NCBI GenBank assembly: GCA_902577625.1
Contig: CACGZX010000002.1
Location: 1 to 58,841 of the forward strand
DNA: 58,841 nucleotides
Reading direction: 5' to 3'
Source: an uncultured Pelagibacteraceae bacterium
GTDB taxonomy: Bacteria; Pseudomonadota; Alphaproteobacteria; Pelagibacterales; Pelagibacteraceae
In this document: one piece after another, positions 19,881 through 29,649 of the stretch
Layout of the letters: every line of letters begins with the position of its first letter
How positions within the stretch are numbered: the first letter of the stretch is position 1
Program-made: the position numbers and the translations under genes
Notes under the pieces: generated by a model
Told to the model about the DNA's origin: nothing
The model's database searches: none
What the model saw: the letters and a program-made list of their open reading frames with translations, nothing else

Positions 19881-19909
19881 TTAGGCGCTTCTTTTATAGA
19901 AGCGCCTAA
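19881..19909. terminator. Strong hairpin between convergent dctP and SDR genes
   Basis: TTAGGCGCTTC-TTTTATA-GAAGCGCCTAA, 11-bp perfect stem, but no good U-tract on either side. Confidence 0.6.
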
Positions 19910-19917
19910 TTCTAAGA

Positions 19918-20673
19918 TTAAGGTTTGGCGGTAATGCCACCATCAATAATAATCTCAGTTCCAGTAATATAATTAGATTGTTCGCTTAATAGAAACATAA
20001 CGGTATTTGATATATCTTGTGGTTTCCCAATTCTATTAAGAGGTATTACTCTTGCTAATTTTTTTTTTGCAGTTGGATTTTTTTTCCATCTTTTTTGCAT
20101 ATTAGTGTCGACTGCTCCAGGCAATATACTATTTGATCTAATATTATTTGAAGCAAATTGAATTGCTAGAGATTTTGAAAGTCTAATCATAGCAGCTTTG
20201 GATGATCCATAAGCATCCTGCGGTTTATCATCACCTGACAATGCATCAACAGACGAAATATGTACCATTGATCCAAATTTATTTTTTTTCATTTTAGGTA
20301 TAATAATTTTAGATAAATAAACCATTGATTTTAAGTTTATTTCATAGACTTTATCCCATATTTTGGGGTCAATATTAGTCGATGATATATCTTTATCAAA
20401 CCATAAGACACCTGTTGTATTAATTAAATAATCAATCTGTTTATTTTTTTTGTAAAATATTTCTATAGATTTTTTTAATTTCTTAAAATTAGTAACATCA
20501 ATAGTTTTGTATATGCAATTTTGATTATCTTTTAAAAAATTTTTAGGAGGTTTTTTTAAATCAATCATAAGTACTGCAATATTATTTTTTGATAAATTTT
20601 TAGAAACCTCTAAACCCATACCACCACAAGCACCTGTAACAATTGCTGATTTACCTTTGTAAGTAAGCTTCAT
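19918..20673 (-). CDS. Short-chain dehydrogenase/reductase
   Basis: TGACGGMGLE, YGSSKAAMIRLSKSLA, GTEIIIDGGITA. Confidence 0.9.
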   Translation of the reverse strand: MKLTYKGKSAIVTGACGGMGLEVSKNLSKNNIAVLMIDLKKPPKNFLKDNQNCIYKTIDVTNFKKLKKSIEIFYKKNKQIDYLINTTGVLWFDKDISSTNIDPKIWDKVYEINLKSMVYLSKIIIPKMKKNKFGSMVHISSVDALSGDDKPQDAYGSSKAAMIRLSKSLAIQFASNNIRSNSILPGAVDTNMQKRWKKNPTAKKKLARVIPLNRIGKPQDISNTVMFLLSEQSNYITGTEIIIDGGITAKP

Positions 20674-20677
20674 TTTT

Positions 20678-22054
20678 TTATAATTCTTTCTTTAGGTGAA
20701 AACTTTTTGGTTTTGTAAGATGTTCATATGCTATCTCTGATAAAGAACAGCCTTTTCCTGTTTCCTTTACACCCGTCCAAGATAATCCTGGATCTAAGTA
20801 ATCACATCTATTCATAAATAAAGTTCCAGTATTAACTTTATTACCAAGCTTTTCTGCAGCATCAATATCTTTAGTCCAAATAGATGCGGTTAAACCATAG
20901 GGACTATCATTCATTAAATTTATACCTTCATTGTCATTATCTACTGGCATTATTCCTACACAAGGACCAAAAGTTTCTTCCATCATAAATTTCATTTCAT
21001 GATTTACATTAGTTAGAACTTGAGGGACCATGTAATTTTTATGTTCTTTTGGGTAATCAAATTTTGATTCATCAATCATCATTTTTGCACCTTGTTTTAC
21101 AGCTAAATTCATCTGATCTTTAATAAAATCTGCAGCAGATAATTTAACAACAGGACCAAGGTTGATATCTTCTTTTAATGGATTTCCTAATTTATAGCTG
21201 TATGTTTTATCAATAAATAATTCTAAAAAATTATTATATATTTTTTTATCTACATAAATTCTTTCTATACCGCAGCAAGATTGACCAGAATTAAAAAAAG
21301 AACCATCCACAAGATTTTCTACAGTACTTTCAAGATCAGCATCGTGTCTTACATATGCTGGATCCTTTCCACCCAATTCAAGTGCTATACTTATAAATTT
21401 ATTCATTGTTGATTTTTGAACTTCATAACCCGCACTTACTGATCCTGTAAATGAAACAAACCCAATTCTTTTATCAGAAACTATTTTCAAACTATCATTA
21501 TGGTTAAGATGCAAATAATTAAAAGTATTATTAGGAAGAGTTTTTTTTGCCGATTCATACAATTGCTCAGCACAAAGAGGTGTTTGGGCCGAGTGTTTTA
21601 ATATTACAGAATTTCCTGCTGCAAGTGATGGTATAATTGAATTAACAGATGTTAAATAAGGATAGTTCCATGGAGCTATAATAAAAGAAACACCCATTGG
21701 AATTCTTTTAATATAATTTTTAAAATTTTCTTTTTCTGGTAAATAGATATTTTTTAATTTTTTATCCGCAATTGAAAGCATATAATCAGCTCTTTCTTTA
21801 AAACCTTTTAACTCATTTAATGCTTGTGAGATTGGCCTTCCCATTTGTCTAGTAATTTCTTCAATAATTTGTTTTTCTTTCGATAAAAAGTCAGCAACAA
21901 ATTTTTTTAATAAATCAACTCTTTCCTCTACTTTGAGTGATCCCCATTCATTCTGAGCAATTACTGAATTAGATATAGTTTTTTCAATTATTTTCGAATT
22001 ATACTCTCTTTCGACATATATTGTATTATCTATTGGTGTAATTGTTTTGATCAT
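20678..22054 (-). CDS. Aldehyde dehydrogenase family protein
   Basis: IIAPWNYPYLTSVNSIIPSLAAGN, FTGSVSAGYEV, LELGGKDPAYV, FFNSGQSCCGIERIYV. Confidence 0.92.
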   Translation of the reverse strand: MIKTITPIDNTIYVEREYNSKIIEKTISNSVIAQNEWGSLKVEERVDLLKKFVADFLSKEKQIIEEITRQMGRPISQALNELKGFKERADYMLSIADKKLKNIYLPEKENFKNYIKRIPMGVSFIIAPWNYPYLTSVNSIIPSLAAGNSVILKHSAQTPLCAEQLYESAKKTLPNNTFNYLHLNHNDSLKIVSDKRIGFVSFTGSVSAGYEVQKSTMNKFISIALELGGKDPAYVRHDADLESTVENLVDGSFFNSGQSCCGIERIYVDKKIYNNFLELFIDKTYSYKLGNPLKEDINLGPVVKLSAADFIKDQMNLAVKQGAKMMIDESKFDYPKEHKNYMVPQVLTNVNHEMKFMMEETFGPCVGIMPVDNDNEGINLMNDSPYGLTASIWTKDIDAAEKLGNKVNTGTLFMNRCDYLDPGLSWTGVKETGKGCSLSEIAYEHLTKPKSFHLKKEL

Positions 22055-22124
22055 AGAAAATGTAAGATTAAACTAGATTAATTTGATTTACCATATTAAA
22101 AATCCCGTATAAATAAATTTAAAT

Positions 22125-23294
22125 ATGAAAAATTATAACTGGAACTATCCAACCACAATGTGGGTTGGCGAAAATAGAATTATCGACCTGGGAAATGCCT
22201 GCAAACAACTAAATATTAAAAGTCCTTTGCTAGTTACAGATGGTGGTTTAGCTAAAACTCAGATGGTTTTAAATATATTAGAAAAATTAAAAAGTGATGG
22301 GTTAAAAATTAGTATTTTTTCGAATGTTGTAGGCAACCCTACTGGCACAAATGTTAAAGAAGGAGTTGATATTTATAATAAAGATAATTGTGATGGTGTT
22401 ATAGCATTTGGTGGTGGTAGTGGATTAGATGTTGGAAAGGCCATAGCATTTATGTCAGGACAAACTCTTCCAATCTGGGACTTTGAGGATGTAGGAGATA
22501 ACTGGACAAAAGCAAATCATGACAAAATTTCTCCAATCATAGCCGTTCCAACTACTGCTGGCACAGGATCTGAAACAGGTAGAGCTTCTGTAATTTTAAA
22601 TGAAGAAACAGGTGTAAAAAATATTATTTTTCATCCAAAATTTTTACCATCAATTGTAATATTAGATCCAACCTTAACCATTGGTCTACCAGCAAAAATT
22701 ACAGCTGCTACAGGAATGGATGCTTTAGCTCACAACCTAGAAGCTTTTTGCGCACCTGGGTTTCATCCAATGGCTGATGGTATCGCTTTAGAAGGAATGA
22801 GAATGATTAATCAATGGTTGTTAAAAGCTGTCAAAGACGGATCTAATATTGAAGCGAGAATGAATATGTTAGCAGCAGCAAGTATGGGTTCTACTGCATT
22901 TCAAAAAGGCTTGGGAGCAATTCACTCATTAAGTCATCCTGTAAATGCATTAAATAATCTTCACCATGGTTTATCAAATGCGATTTTTATGCCTTATGTT
23001 TTAACTTTTAATAAAGATGTGATCGAGGATAAAATTATTAAAATTTGTGATTATTTAGAGTTAAAGAATAAAACATTTGATGGATTTATTAGTTGGATTC
23101 TAGATCTGAGAAAAAAATTAGAAATACCTCACAAACTATCAGAAGTGATTAAAGAAAAAGATTTACAATTAGACCGTCTATCAAAAATGGCTTTAGAAGA
23201 TCCTTCTACAGGAGGTAATCCTAAAAAATTAACTGAAGCAGATATGAAACTTATGTACCAACACAGTATGTCGGGTACTCTTTTTAATGACTAA
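22125..23294 (+). CDS. Iron-containing alcohol dehydrogenase
   Basis: AFGGGSGLDVGKAIA, VPTTAGTGSETGRASVI, GMDALAHNLEAF, GAIHSLSHPVNAL, HHGLSNAIFMP. Confidence 0.92.
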   Translation: MKNYNWNYPTTMWVGENRIIDLGNACKQLNIKSPLLVTDGGLAKTQMVLNILEKLKSDGLKISIFSNVVGNPTGTNVKEGVDIYNKDNCDGVIAFGGGSGLDVGKAIAFMSGQTLPIWDFEDVGDNWTKANHDKISPIIAVPTTAGTGSETGRASVILNEETGVKNIIFHPKFLPSIVILDPTLTIGLPAKITAATGMDALAHNLEAFCAPGFHPMADGIALEGMRMINQWLLKAVKDGSNIEARMNMLAAASMGSTAFQKGLGAIHSLSHPVNALNNLHHGLSNAIFMPYVLTFNKDVIEDKIIKICDYLELKNKTFDGFISWILDLRKKLEIPHKLSEVIKEKDLQLDRLSKMALEDPSTGGNPKKLTEADMKLMYQHSMSGTLFND

Positions 23295-24084
23295 TTTAAA
23301 TATTCTCATAGTAGAGGGAAACGATCCTAGGAATAATGAATTTTTTGTAAAAGCTGCTAAGGCATCTTGTTCCGAAAATTTAAAAAATTTAGTTCTAAAA
23401 TTAGAACCAAATTCAAAAATTAAGATTATTAACCCAGCAAATGACAACGAAACAAAAGCTGTTTTAGGCAATATTTCAAATTATCATGGCATAATTTTTA
23501 CAGGTGGAGCTATGAGATTAAATGATATGACAGATGAAATTAAAAAACATTTAGATTTTGCATCTAATTGTTTTAAATATGAGAATAAAATTTTAGCAAT
23601 TTGCTGGGGATTACAAGTTTGTTCTACAGTAGCAGGAGGAAAGGTGGCTCCAGGAAAAAATGGAGCACATATAGGCATAGCTTCAGATATTGAAATTAAT
23701 GAAGAAGGAAAAAAAAATCCTATATATAAATATAAAAAATTAAAATTTACATCTCCTGCATTTAATTATGATGAAGTATGTAAAATCCCTGATTGCGCTA
23801 CTTTATTATCTAGTGACAAAGTTAATAAAGTAATGGGATTATATTTTAGATCAGGAAAATCTGAAATTTGGGGATTACAATACCATCCCGATTACGAATA
23901 TTGGCAGATGCTAAATTTGTGTAATGGAAGAAAAGATCGCATATTGCAAAACAATCATTTTGATAATGAAACTGATTTTCAAAATCACTTAAATTATATT
24001 AAAGAAGAAGATAAGAAATTAGACTTTGAAAATAGAACATGTGAAATAAGAAATTGGCTTAATCATCTAACTCTAGTAAAGTAA
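23287..24084 (+). CDS. Class I glutamine amidotransferase-like protein
   Basis: ILAICWGLQVCSTVAGG nucleophile region and GLQYHPDYEYW; 8-nt overlap with the upstream ADH. Confidence 0.8.
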   Translation: MTNLNILIVEGNDPRNNEFFVKAAKASCSENLKNLVLKLEPNSKIKIINPANDNETKAVLGNISNYHGIIFTGGAMRLNDMTDEIKKHLDFASNCFKYENKILAICWGLQVCSTVAGGKVAPGKNGAHIGIASDIEINEEGKKNPIYKYKKLKFTSPAFNYDEVCKIPDCATLLSSDKVNKVMGLYFRSGKSEIWGLQYHPDYEYWQMLNLCNGRKDRILQNNHFDNETDFQNHLNYIKEEDKKLDFENRTCEIRNWLNHLTLVK

Positions 24085-24123
24085 AAAAAATCTAATTATT
24101 AAAAAATTTAGTACAAAATTTTA

Positions 24124-25377
24124 ATGGAAATTACATCAAAAAATCAGATAATTGATTATTTTTCATCTGGATGTAAAGCAGATTTATTAATAGGAGTAGA
24201 GAATGAAAAATTTCTATTTAGAGAAGAAGACCAGCAAAGAGTTAATTATTCAGACATAAAAAAAGTATTAAATTTGTATTCAAAAAAATATAAATGGGAA
24301 AAAATATTCGAAAATGAAAATTTAATTGGCTTAAAGTTAGGTGGAAAATCAATTTCTCTTGAACCCGGAAATCAAATCGAATTATCAGGTGATAAATATA
24401 AAAATATTCATGGGGTTTGTTCAGAGTCATATGATTTTCAATCAAAACTTAACGAAATCTGCAAAAATTTAAAATTAAAAACTATTGCCGTAGGGCATGA
24501 TCCTTACTCACAATTAAGTGATGTGCCTAATAATCCAAAACAAAGATATGAGATAATGACCAAAGAAATGCCAAAAAATGGAAAACAGAGTTTAAATATG
24601 ATGTATCAAACATCAGGAACACAAATAAATATCGATTACTCATCAGAAGAGGATTTTAAAAAAAAATTTAAAGTAATTTCTTTCTTAACTCCAATCAATA
24701 TCGGGGTTTTTGCCAATTCTGCAATTTCAGAGAATAAACCAAGTGGATACTTATCACTAAGATCTAAAGTTTGGCAAGAAACCGCAAGAGGAGGACTGCC
24801 AGAAATTTTTTTAGAGGACATGGATTTCGAAAAATATGCTGATTTTGTAATCAACTTTCCACTTTTGTTTTTAAAAAAAAATAATTTATATACATCAGCT
24901 AATGGAAAAAAATTTAAAGATTTTATGGAAGGTAAAATTGAAAATATAAAAAATTTACCAAATTTAGATGATTTAGAATTACATCTCAGCACCATATTTA
25001 CAGAAAATAGATTAAAAAAGTATATTGAGATTAGATCGTTAGATGCATGTGAATGGGATTGCCATTGTGCTGGACCAGCTTTTTTAATTGGACTAATCTA
25101 TGGTAATTTAGAAAGTACAATTAGTATAATCAATAAATGGAAAAAAGAAGATGTCCTAAATGCTTACATAGAGGCACCAAAAAAAGGATTAAATACAATT
25201 ATAAATAATAAAAAAATTCTTGATTGGCTAAAGATTTTTTATGACATCTCAAAAAATGGTTTAGAAAAAAGAAAAGAGTTAAATAAAACAAAAAGAGATG
25301 AAACAATTTTTTTGAATAATATTAAACAGATATTAAATGACAAAAAAACTAAGGCTGATAAATCTTTAGGAAACTAA
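24124..25377 (+). CDS. gshA: Glutamate-cysteine ligase (GCS2/plant type)
   Basis: GVENEKFLF, SLEPGNQIELSG, AVGHDPYS, MMYQTSGTQINIDY, IEIRSLDACE. Confidence 0.8.
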   Translation: MEITSKNQIIDYFSSGCKADLLIGVENEKFLFREEDQQRVNYSDIKKVLNLYSKKYKWEKIFENENLIGLKLGGKSISLEPGNQIELSGDKYKNIHGVCSESYDFQSKLNEICKNLKLKTIAVGHDPYSQLSDVPNNPKQRYEIMTKEMPKNGKQSLNMMYQTSGTQINIDYSSEEDFKKKFKVISFLTPINIGVFANSAISENKPSGYLSLRSKVWQETARGGLPEIFLEDMDFEKYADFVINFPLLFLKKNNLYTSANGKKFKDFMEGKIENIKNLPNLDDLELHLSTIFTENRLKKYIEIRSLDACEWDCHCAGPAFLIGLIYGNLESTISIINKWKKEDVLNAYIEAPKKGLNTIINNKKILDWLKIFYDISKNGLEKRKELNKTKRDETIFLNNIKQILNDKKTKADKSLGN

Positions 25378-25380
25378 TAA

Positions 25381-26310
25381 ATGAATAAAATTGTTGCAAT
25401 TCAAGCTGACCCTATTGAAAAAATAAATCCAAAAACAGATACAACTTTATTGTTAGCTTTAGAAGCTCAAAAAAGAAAACACAGAATATATTGGTTTGAG
25501 TCAAAAGATTTAAGCTTTATAAATTCAAAATTATTTGCAGATGTGAAAGAATTAAGATTGTTTGGTAATGACAAAAAATATTTTAAAATAATTAGGAAAA
25601 AAAAGTTTAATTTATCAAGTTCTAAAGTAATTTTAATTCGGCAAGATCCACCCTTCGATATAGATTATATTAATTCTACACTTTTACTAGATTCAATTAA
25701 AAACAGAACGGAAATTATTAATAATCCAGAATCAGTAAGAAATATATCTGAAAAATTGTTTTCAATTAAATTTATGCAATTAATGCCACCAACTATTTTT
25801 ACAAAAAATTTAAATGAGATAATAAATTTTTATCAAAAACATAAGAAAATAGTACTTAAACCCGTAAATGGATATGCGGGAAAAAATATTTATTTTATTA
25901 ATAGAAATCTAAATCTAGGTGCATTAAGGAAATATTTAAGAAAAACAGGTTTTGTAATGGTTCAAAAATTTCTACCTTTAGTAAAATATGGAGATAAAAG
26001 GGTTTTTATTATTAATGGCAAAGTTGTTGGTGCTATCAAAAGAGTCCCATCTAAAAATTCAATTTTATCAAATATATCACAAGGTGGAAAAGCATTTAAA
26101 ACAAATTTAAATAAATTCGAAAAAAAAGTTTCTAACCATGTAGCCAAAGTATTGAAAAAAAATAATATTTATTTTGCAGGAATTGATTTAATTTCTGGAA
26201 AATTAATTGGGGATATCAATGTAACATCTCCCACAGGTTTAATTCAATTCAAACAATTGACTGGAATAAATCTGGCAGAATATTTTTGGGATAAGTTAAA
26301 ATTAAAATAA
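25381..26310 (+). CDS. gshB: Glutathione synthetase
   Basis: ATP-grasp; [41 protein letters not shown]. Confidence 0.85.
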   Translation: MNKIVAIQADPIEKINPKTDTTLLLALEAQKRKHRIYWFESKDLSFINSKLFADVKELRLFGNDKKYFKIIRKKKFNLSSSKVILIRQDPPFDIDYINSTLLLDSIKNRTEIINNPESVRNISEKLFSIKFMQLMPPTIFTKNLNEIINFYQKHKKIVLKPVNGYAGKNIYFINRNLNLGALRKYLRKTGFVMVQKFLPLVKYGDKRVFIINGKVVGAIKRVPSKNSILSNISQGGKAFKTNLNKFEKKVSNHVAKVLKKNNIYFAGIDLISGKLIGDINVTSPTGLIQFKQLTGINLAEYFWDKLKLK

Positions 26311-27984
26311 TCCTTCTATTTCACCTTTATCATTTAATTTAATTGAATCTGCGGCAGGAACTCTTGGAAGGCCTGGCATTGTCATTATTGCTCCACAAAC
26401 AACAACAATAAATTCTGCTCCTGAAGATAATCTTACTTCTCTTATTGGAACTACATGCCCTGAAGGAGCACCTTTTAAACTTGGGTCAGTTGAAAAACTG
26501 TATTGAGTTTTAGCAATACATATTGGAAGATTTCCATAACCTTTTGATTCAAAATCTTTAAGCTGATCTCTAATTTTTGTATCAGCCACTACTTCACTTG
26601 CATGATAAATTTCTTGTGCGATCGTTTCAATTTTTTTAAATAGAGGTATTTTATCTTCATATAAAAATTTAAAAGTATTTTTGATATTACATATATCCAC
26701 AACAATGTTTGCTAGATCTTTTGTTCCTTCACCACCATCTGACCAGTGTTTACAAATAGATGATTTTACACCTAGAGTTTTACAAAAATCCATAAGTGCA
26801 TTTACTTCTTTATCTGTATCTGTGATAAAATGATTAACAGCCACCGCAACCGGTAAACCAAATTTTCTAACGTTATTAATATGTCTTTCAAGGTTTACCA
26901 ATCCTTTTTTTAAAGCTTTAACATTCTCATTTTTAAGATCATCTTTATCTACACCACCATGCATTTTTAAAGCTCTTATGGTTGCAACAATAACCACACA
27001 ATCAGGTTTCAAATTTGATTTTCTACATTTTATATCTAAAAATTTCTCAGCTCCCAAGTCAGCACCAAAACCAGCTTCAGTTACAACGTAATCTGCTAAT
27101 TTTAATCCTGTTTTTGTTGCAATAACAGAATTACATCCATGAGCAATATTTGCAAATGGTCCTCCATGAATTATTGCTGGGTTGTTTTCTAATGTTTGTG
27201 TCACATTAGGTCTAATTGCATCTTTTAATAAAACAGTCATTGGACCGTTAGCGTTTAAATCTTTTGCATAAATTGGTTTTTTATCTCTAGTGTATGCGAC
27301 TGTAATATTTCCAATTCTATTTTCTAAATCTTTTAAATCATTTGATAAGCAAAAAATGGCCATTATTTCAGAAGCAACCGTAATATCAAAACCATCTTGC
27401 CTAGGATATCCATTCGCTACGCCTCCTAGATCTACCACAATTGATCTCAATGAACGATCATTCATGTCCATAACTCTTTTCCAAACAATTCTTCTGACAT
27501 CAATGTTTAATTTATTACCCCAATAGATATGATTATCTATTAAAGCAGAAAGAAGATTGTGAGCTGAGGTTATTGCATGAAAGTCTCCTGTAAAATGTAA
27601 ATTTATTTGTTCCATAGGAACTACTTGTGCATAACCTCCACCTGCAGCTCCACCTTTCATTCCAAAAGAAGGTCCTAAGCTAGGTTCTCGGAGACATACA
27701 ATTGATTTTTTTCCAATTTTATTTAAACCATCATTTAGACCAACTGATGTAGTTGTTTTTCCTTCACCAGCAGGAGTTGGAGTAATTGCAGTTACTAAAA
27801 TTAATTTTCCATCTTTTTTATTTTTTAAAGTATCTAAGTACTCAGTTTTAATTTTGGCAATATATCTTCCTATTGGGCTATATACTTCAGCTTTATCAGG
27901 TACGTTTAGTCCATTAAGGACTTCTTGAATGGGCTTCATTTTTGCTTGTCTTGCTATTTCAATATCAGATTTTACTTTGCCCAT
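26302..27984 (-). CDS. fhs: Formate-tetrahydrofolate ligase
   Basis: [63 protein letters not shown]. Confidence 0.97.
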   Translation of the reverse strand: MGKVKSDIEIARQAKMKPIQEVLNGLNVPDKAEVYSPIGRYIAKIKTEYLDTLKNKKDGKLILVTAITPTPAGEGKTTTSVGLNDGLNKIGKKSIVCLREPSLGPSFGMKGGAAGGGYAQVVPMEQINLHFTGDFHAITSAHNLLSALIDNHIYWGNKLNIDVRRIVWKRVMDMNDRSLRSIVVDLGGVANGYPRQDGFDITVASEIMAIFCLSNDLKDLENRIGNITVAYTRDKKPIYAKDLNANGPMTVLLKDAIRPNVTQTLENNPAIIHGGPFANIAHGCNSVIATKTGLKLADYVVTEAGFGADLGAEKFLDIKCRKSNLKPDCVVIVATIRALKMHGGVDKDDLKNENVKALKKGLVNLERHINNVRKFGLPVAVAVNHFITDTDKEVNALMDFCKTLGVKSSICKHWSDGGEGTKDLANIVVDICNIKNTFKFLYEDKIPLFKKIETIAQEIYHASEVVADTKIRDQLKDFESKGYGNLPICIAKTQYSFSTDPSLKGAPSGHVVPIREVRLSSGAEFIVVVCGAIMTMPGLPRVPAADSIKLNDKGEIEGLF

Positions 27985-28123
27985 TTTAGCTTTCTTTAAT
28001 TTTATATATTCAAACTCATTTGAAGCTGGATTAATATCTTCTTTTATGGATTTTTTAAAGTTCTAAAAAATATATATAAAAAAAATAAAGAACTATTTAT
28101 ACTAATTACGATAAAATTTGATC

Positions 28124-29380
28124 ATGCAAAAATATTCAGTCTTCAGCCTTATTAAAAATGCTTTTAAAGGTCATAAAGAATGGGAAGTGGCCTGGAAAGA
28201 CCCAACACCAAAATCTGAATATGATGTTATTATTATAGGAGGCGGAGGTCATGGTTTAGCAACAGCATATTACCTTGCTAAGGAACATAATATTACAAAA
28301 GTTGCTATTATCGAAAAAGGCTGGATAGGGGGAGGTAACGTTGGAAGAAACACCACTATAATCAGATCAAATTATATGCATGATGAAAATGGATTGTTTA
28401 GTGAGTTCGGTATGGACTTGTGGAGAAATATGAGTCAGGATTTAAATTTTAATGTAATGTTTTCTCCAAGAGGAATAATTAACCTCGCGCATTCTGATGC
28501 ACAAATGAATGTTTACTCTAGGAGAGGAAATTCAATGCGTTTAAATGGAATTGATGCAGTTCTGTTAAATAGAGAAGAAGTCAGAAAGATTATTCCTATG
28601 GCAGATTTTTCTGAAAATGTAAGATTTCCAATTTTTGGTGGACTGATGCAACCAAGTGCAGGAACAGCAAGACATGACGCGGTTGCCTGGGGGTACGCAC
28701 GTCAAGCAGATTCGATGGGAGTAGACATTATTCAAAATTGTGAAGTTACAGGGTTTGACGTTTATAATGGAAAAATTTTAGGAATAAGAACTTCAAAAGG
28801 AGATATTAAAGCAAAAAAAATTGGTCTTTGCGTTGCCGGAAGTACAAATATTTTAGCAGAGAAATTAAATATGACATTACCTATAGAAACACATCTTTTA
28901 CAGGCATGTGTTTCTGAACCAATCAAGCCAATTTTAGACAATGTTGTCACATTTGGAGCTGGCCACTTTTATTGCAGTCAATCTGATAAAGGTGAAATGG
29001 TTATGGGTGGAGATCTTGATGGCTACAACAGTTATGCTCAAAGAGGAAATCTTCCAACATTGCAACATGTTTTAACTGAAGGAATAGCAATGTTTCCATT
29101 TCTAAGTAAATTAAAAATGCTTAGAACATGGGGAGGAATTATGGACATGTCTATGGATGGATCACCTATTATTGATAAAACACATATTGAAGGTTTATAT
29201 TTAAATTGTGGATGGTGCTATGGAGGATTTAAAGCAACTCCTGCATCTGGCTGGACTTTTGCTCATACAATTGCTCAAGACAGACCTCACAAACTAAATG
29301 CAGGTTATAGTTTAAATAGATTTAGTACTGGACATTTAATTGACGAAAAAGGTCTTGGAACTAAAACTTGGATTTCTTAA
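28124..29380 (+). CDS. soxB: Sarcosine oxidase beta subunit (or N-methylglutamate dehydrogenase homologue)
   Basis: VIIIGGGGHGLATAYYLAKEH, WIGGGNVGRNTTIIRSNY; ATG at 28124 (listed ORF begins with TTG at 28118). Confidence 0.88.
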   Translation: MQKYSVFSLIKNAFKGHKEWEVAWKDPTPKSEYDVIIIGGGGHGLATAYYLAKEHNITKVAIIEKGWIGGGNVGRNTTIIRSNYMHDENGLFSEFGMDLWRNMSQDLNFNVMFSPRGIINLAHSDAQMNVYSRRGNSMRLNGIDAVLLNREEVRKIIPMADFSENVRFPIFGGLMQPSAGTARHDAVAWGYARQADSMGVDIIQNCEVTGFDVYNGKILGIRTSKGDIKAKKIGLCVAGSTNILAEKLNMTLPIETHLLQACVSEPIKPILDNVVTFGAGHFYCSQSDKGEMVMGGDLDGYNSYAQRGNLPTLQHVLTEGIAMFPFLSKLKMLRTWGGIMDMSMDGSPIIDKTHIEGLYLNCGWCYGGFKATPASGWTFAHTIAQDRPHKLNAGYSLNRFSTGHLIDEKGLGTKTWIS

Positions 29381-29647
29381 ATGTTACATATTAAATGTCC
29401 TCACTGTGGATTAAGATCTCAAAATGAATTTTCATATGGTGGTGATGCAACAGTAAAAAGACCTGAATTAAATAAAGAAGTTTCGGATAAAGATTGGGAC
29501 AATTTTGTTTATTTACGTAAAAGTCTGATAGGAAAACATCTTGAATTATGGCAACACATTTCTGGATGTAGACAATGGATTAAAGTCGAAAGAGATACAT
29601 TAACCCACGAAATATTTAAAACATTAAAAGCAAACGAAGAAGTATAA
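29381..29647 (+). CDS. soxD: Sarcosine oxidase delta subunit
   Basis: 88 aa; IKCPHCGLRSQNEFSYGGDA, HISGCRQWIKVERDT. Confidence 0.9.
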   Translation: MLHIKCPHCGLRSQNEFSYGGDATVKRPELNKEVSDKDWDNFVYLRKSLIGKHLELWQHISGCRQWIKVERDTLTHEIFKTLKANEEV

Positions 29648-29649
29648 AG

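Noticed and set aside
19881-19909. Classical Rho-independent terminator for dctP
   Set aside because: The stem is strong, but no clear U-tract follows on either strand; reported as a hairpin/terminator-like element with reduced confidence.
27985-28123. Riboswitch between fhs and soxB
   Set aside because: Only a 6-bp AGTTCT/AGAACT pairing with a long AT-rich loop; no glycine-riboswitch-like core recognised.
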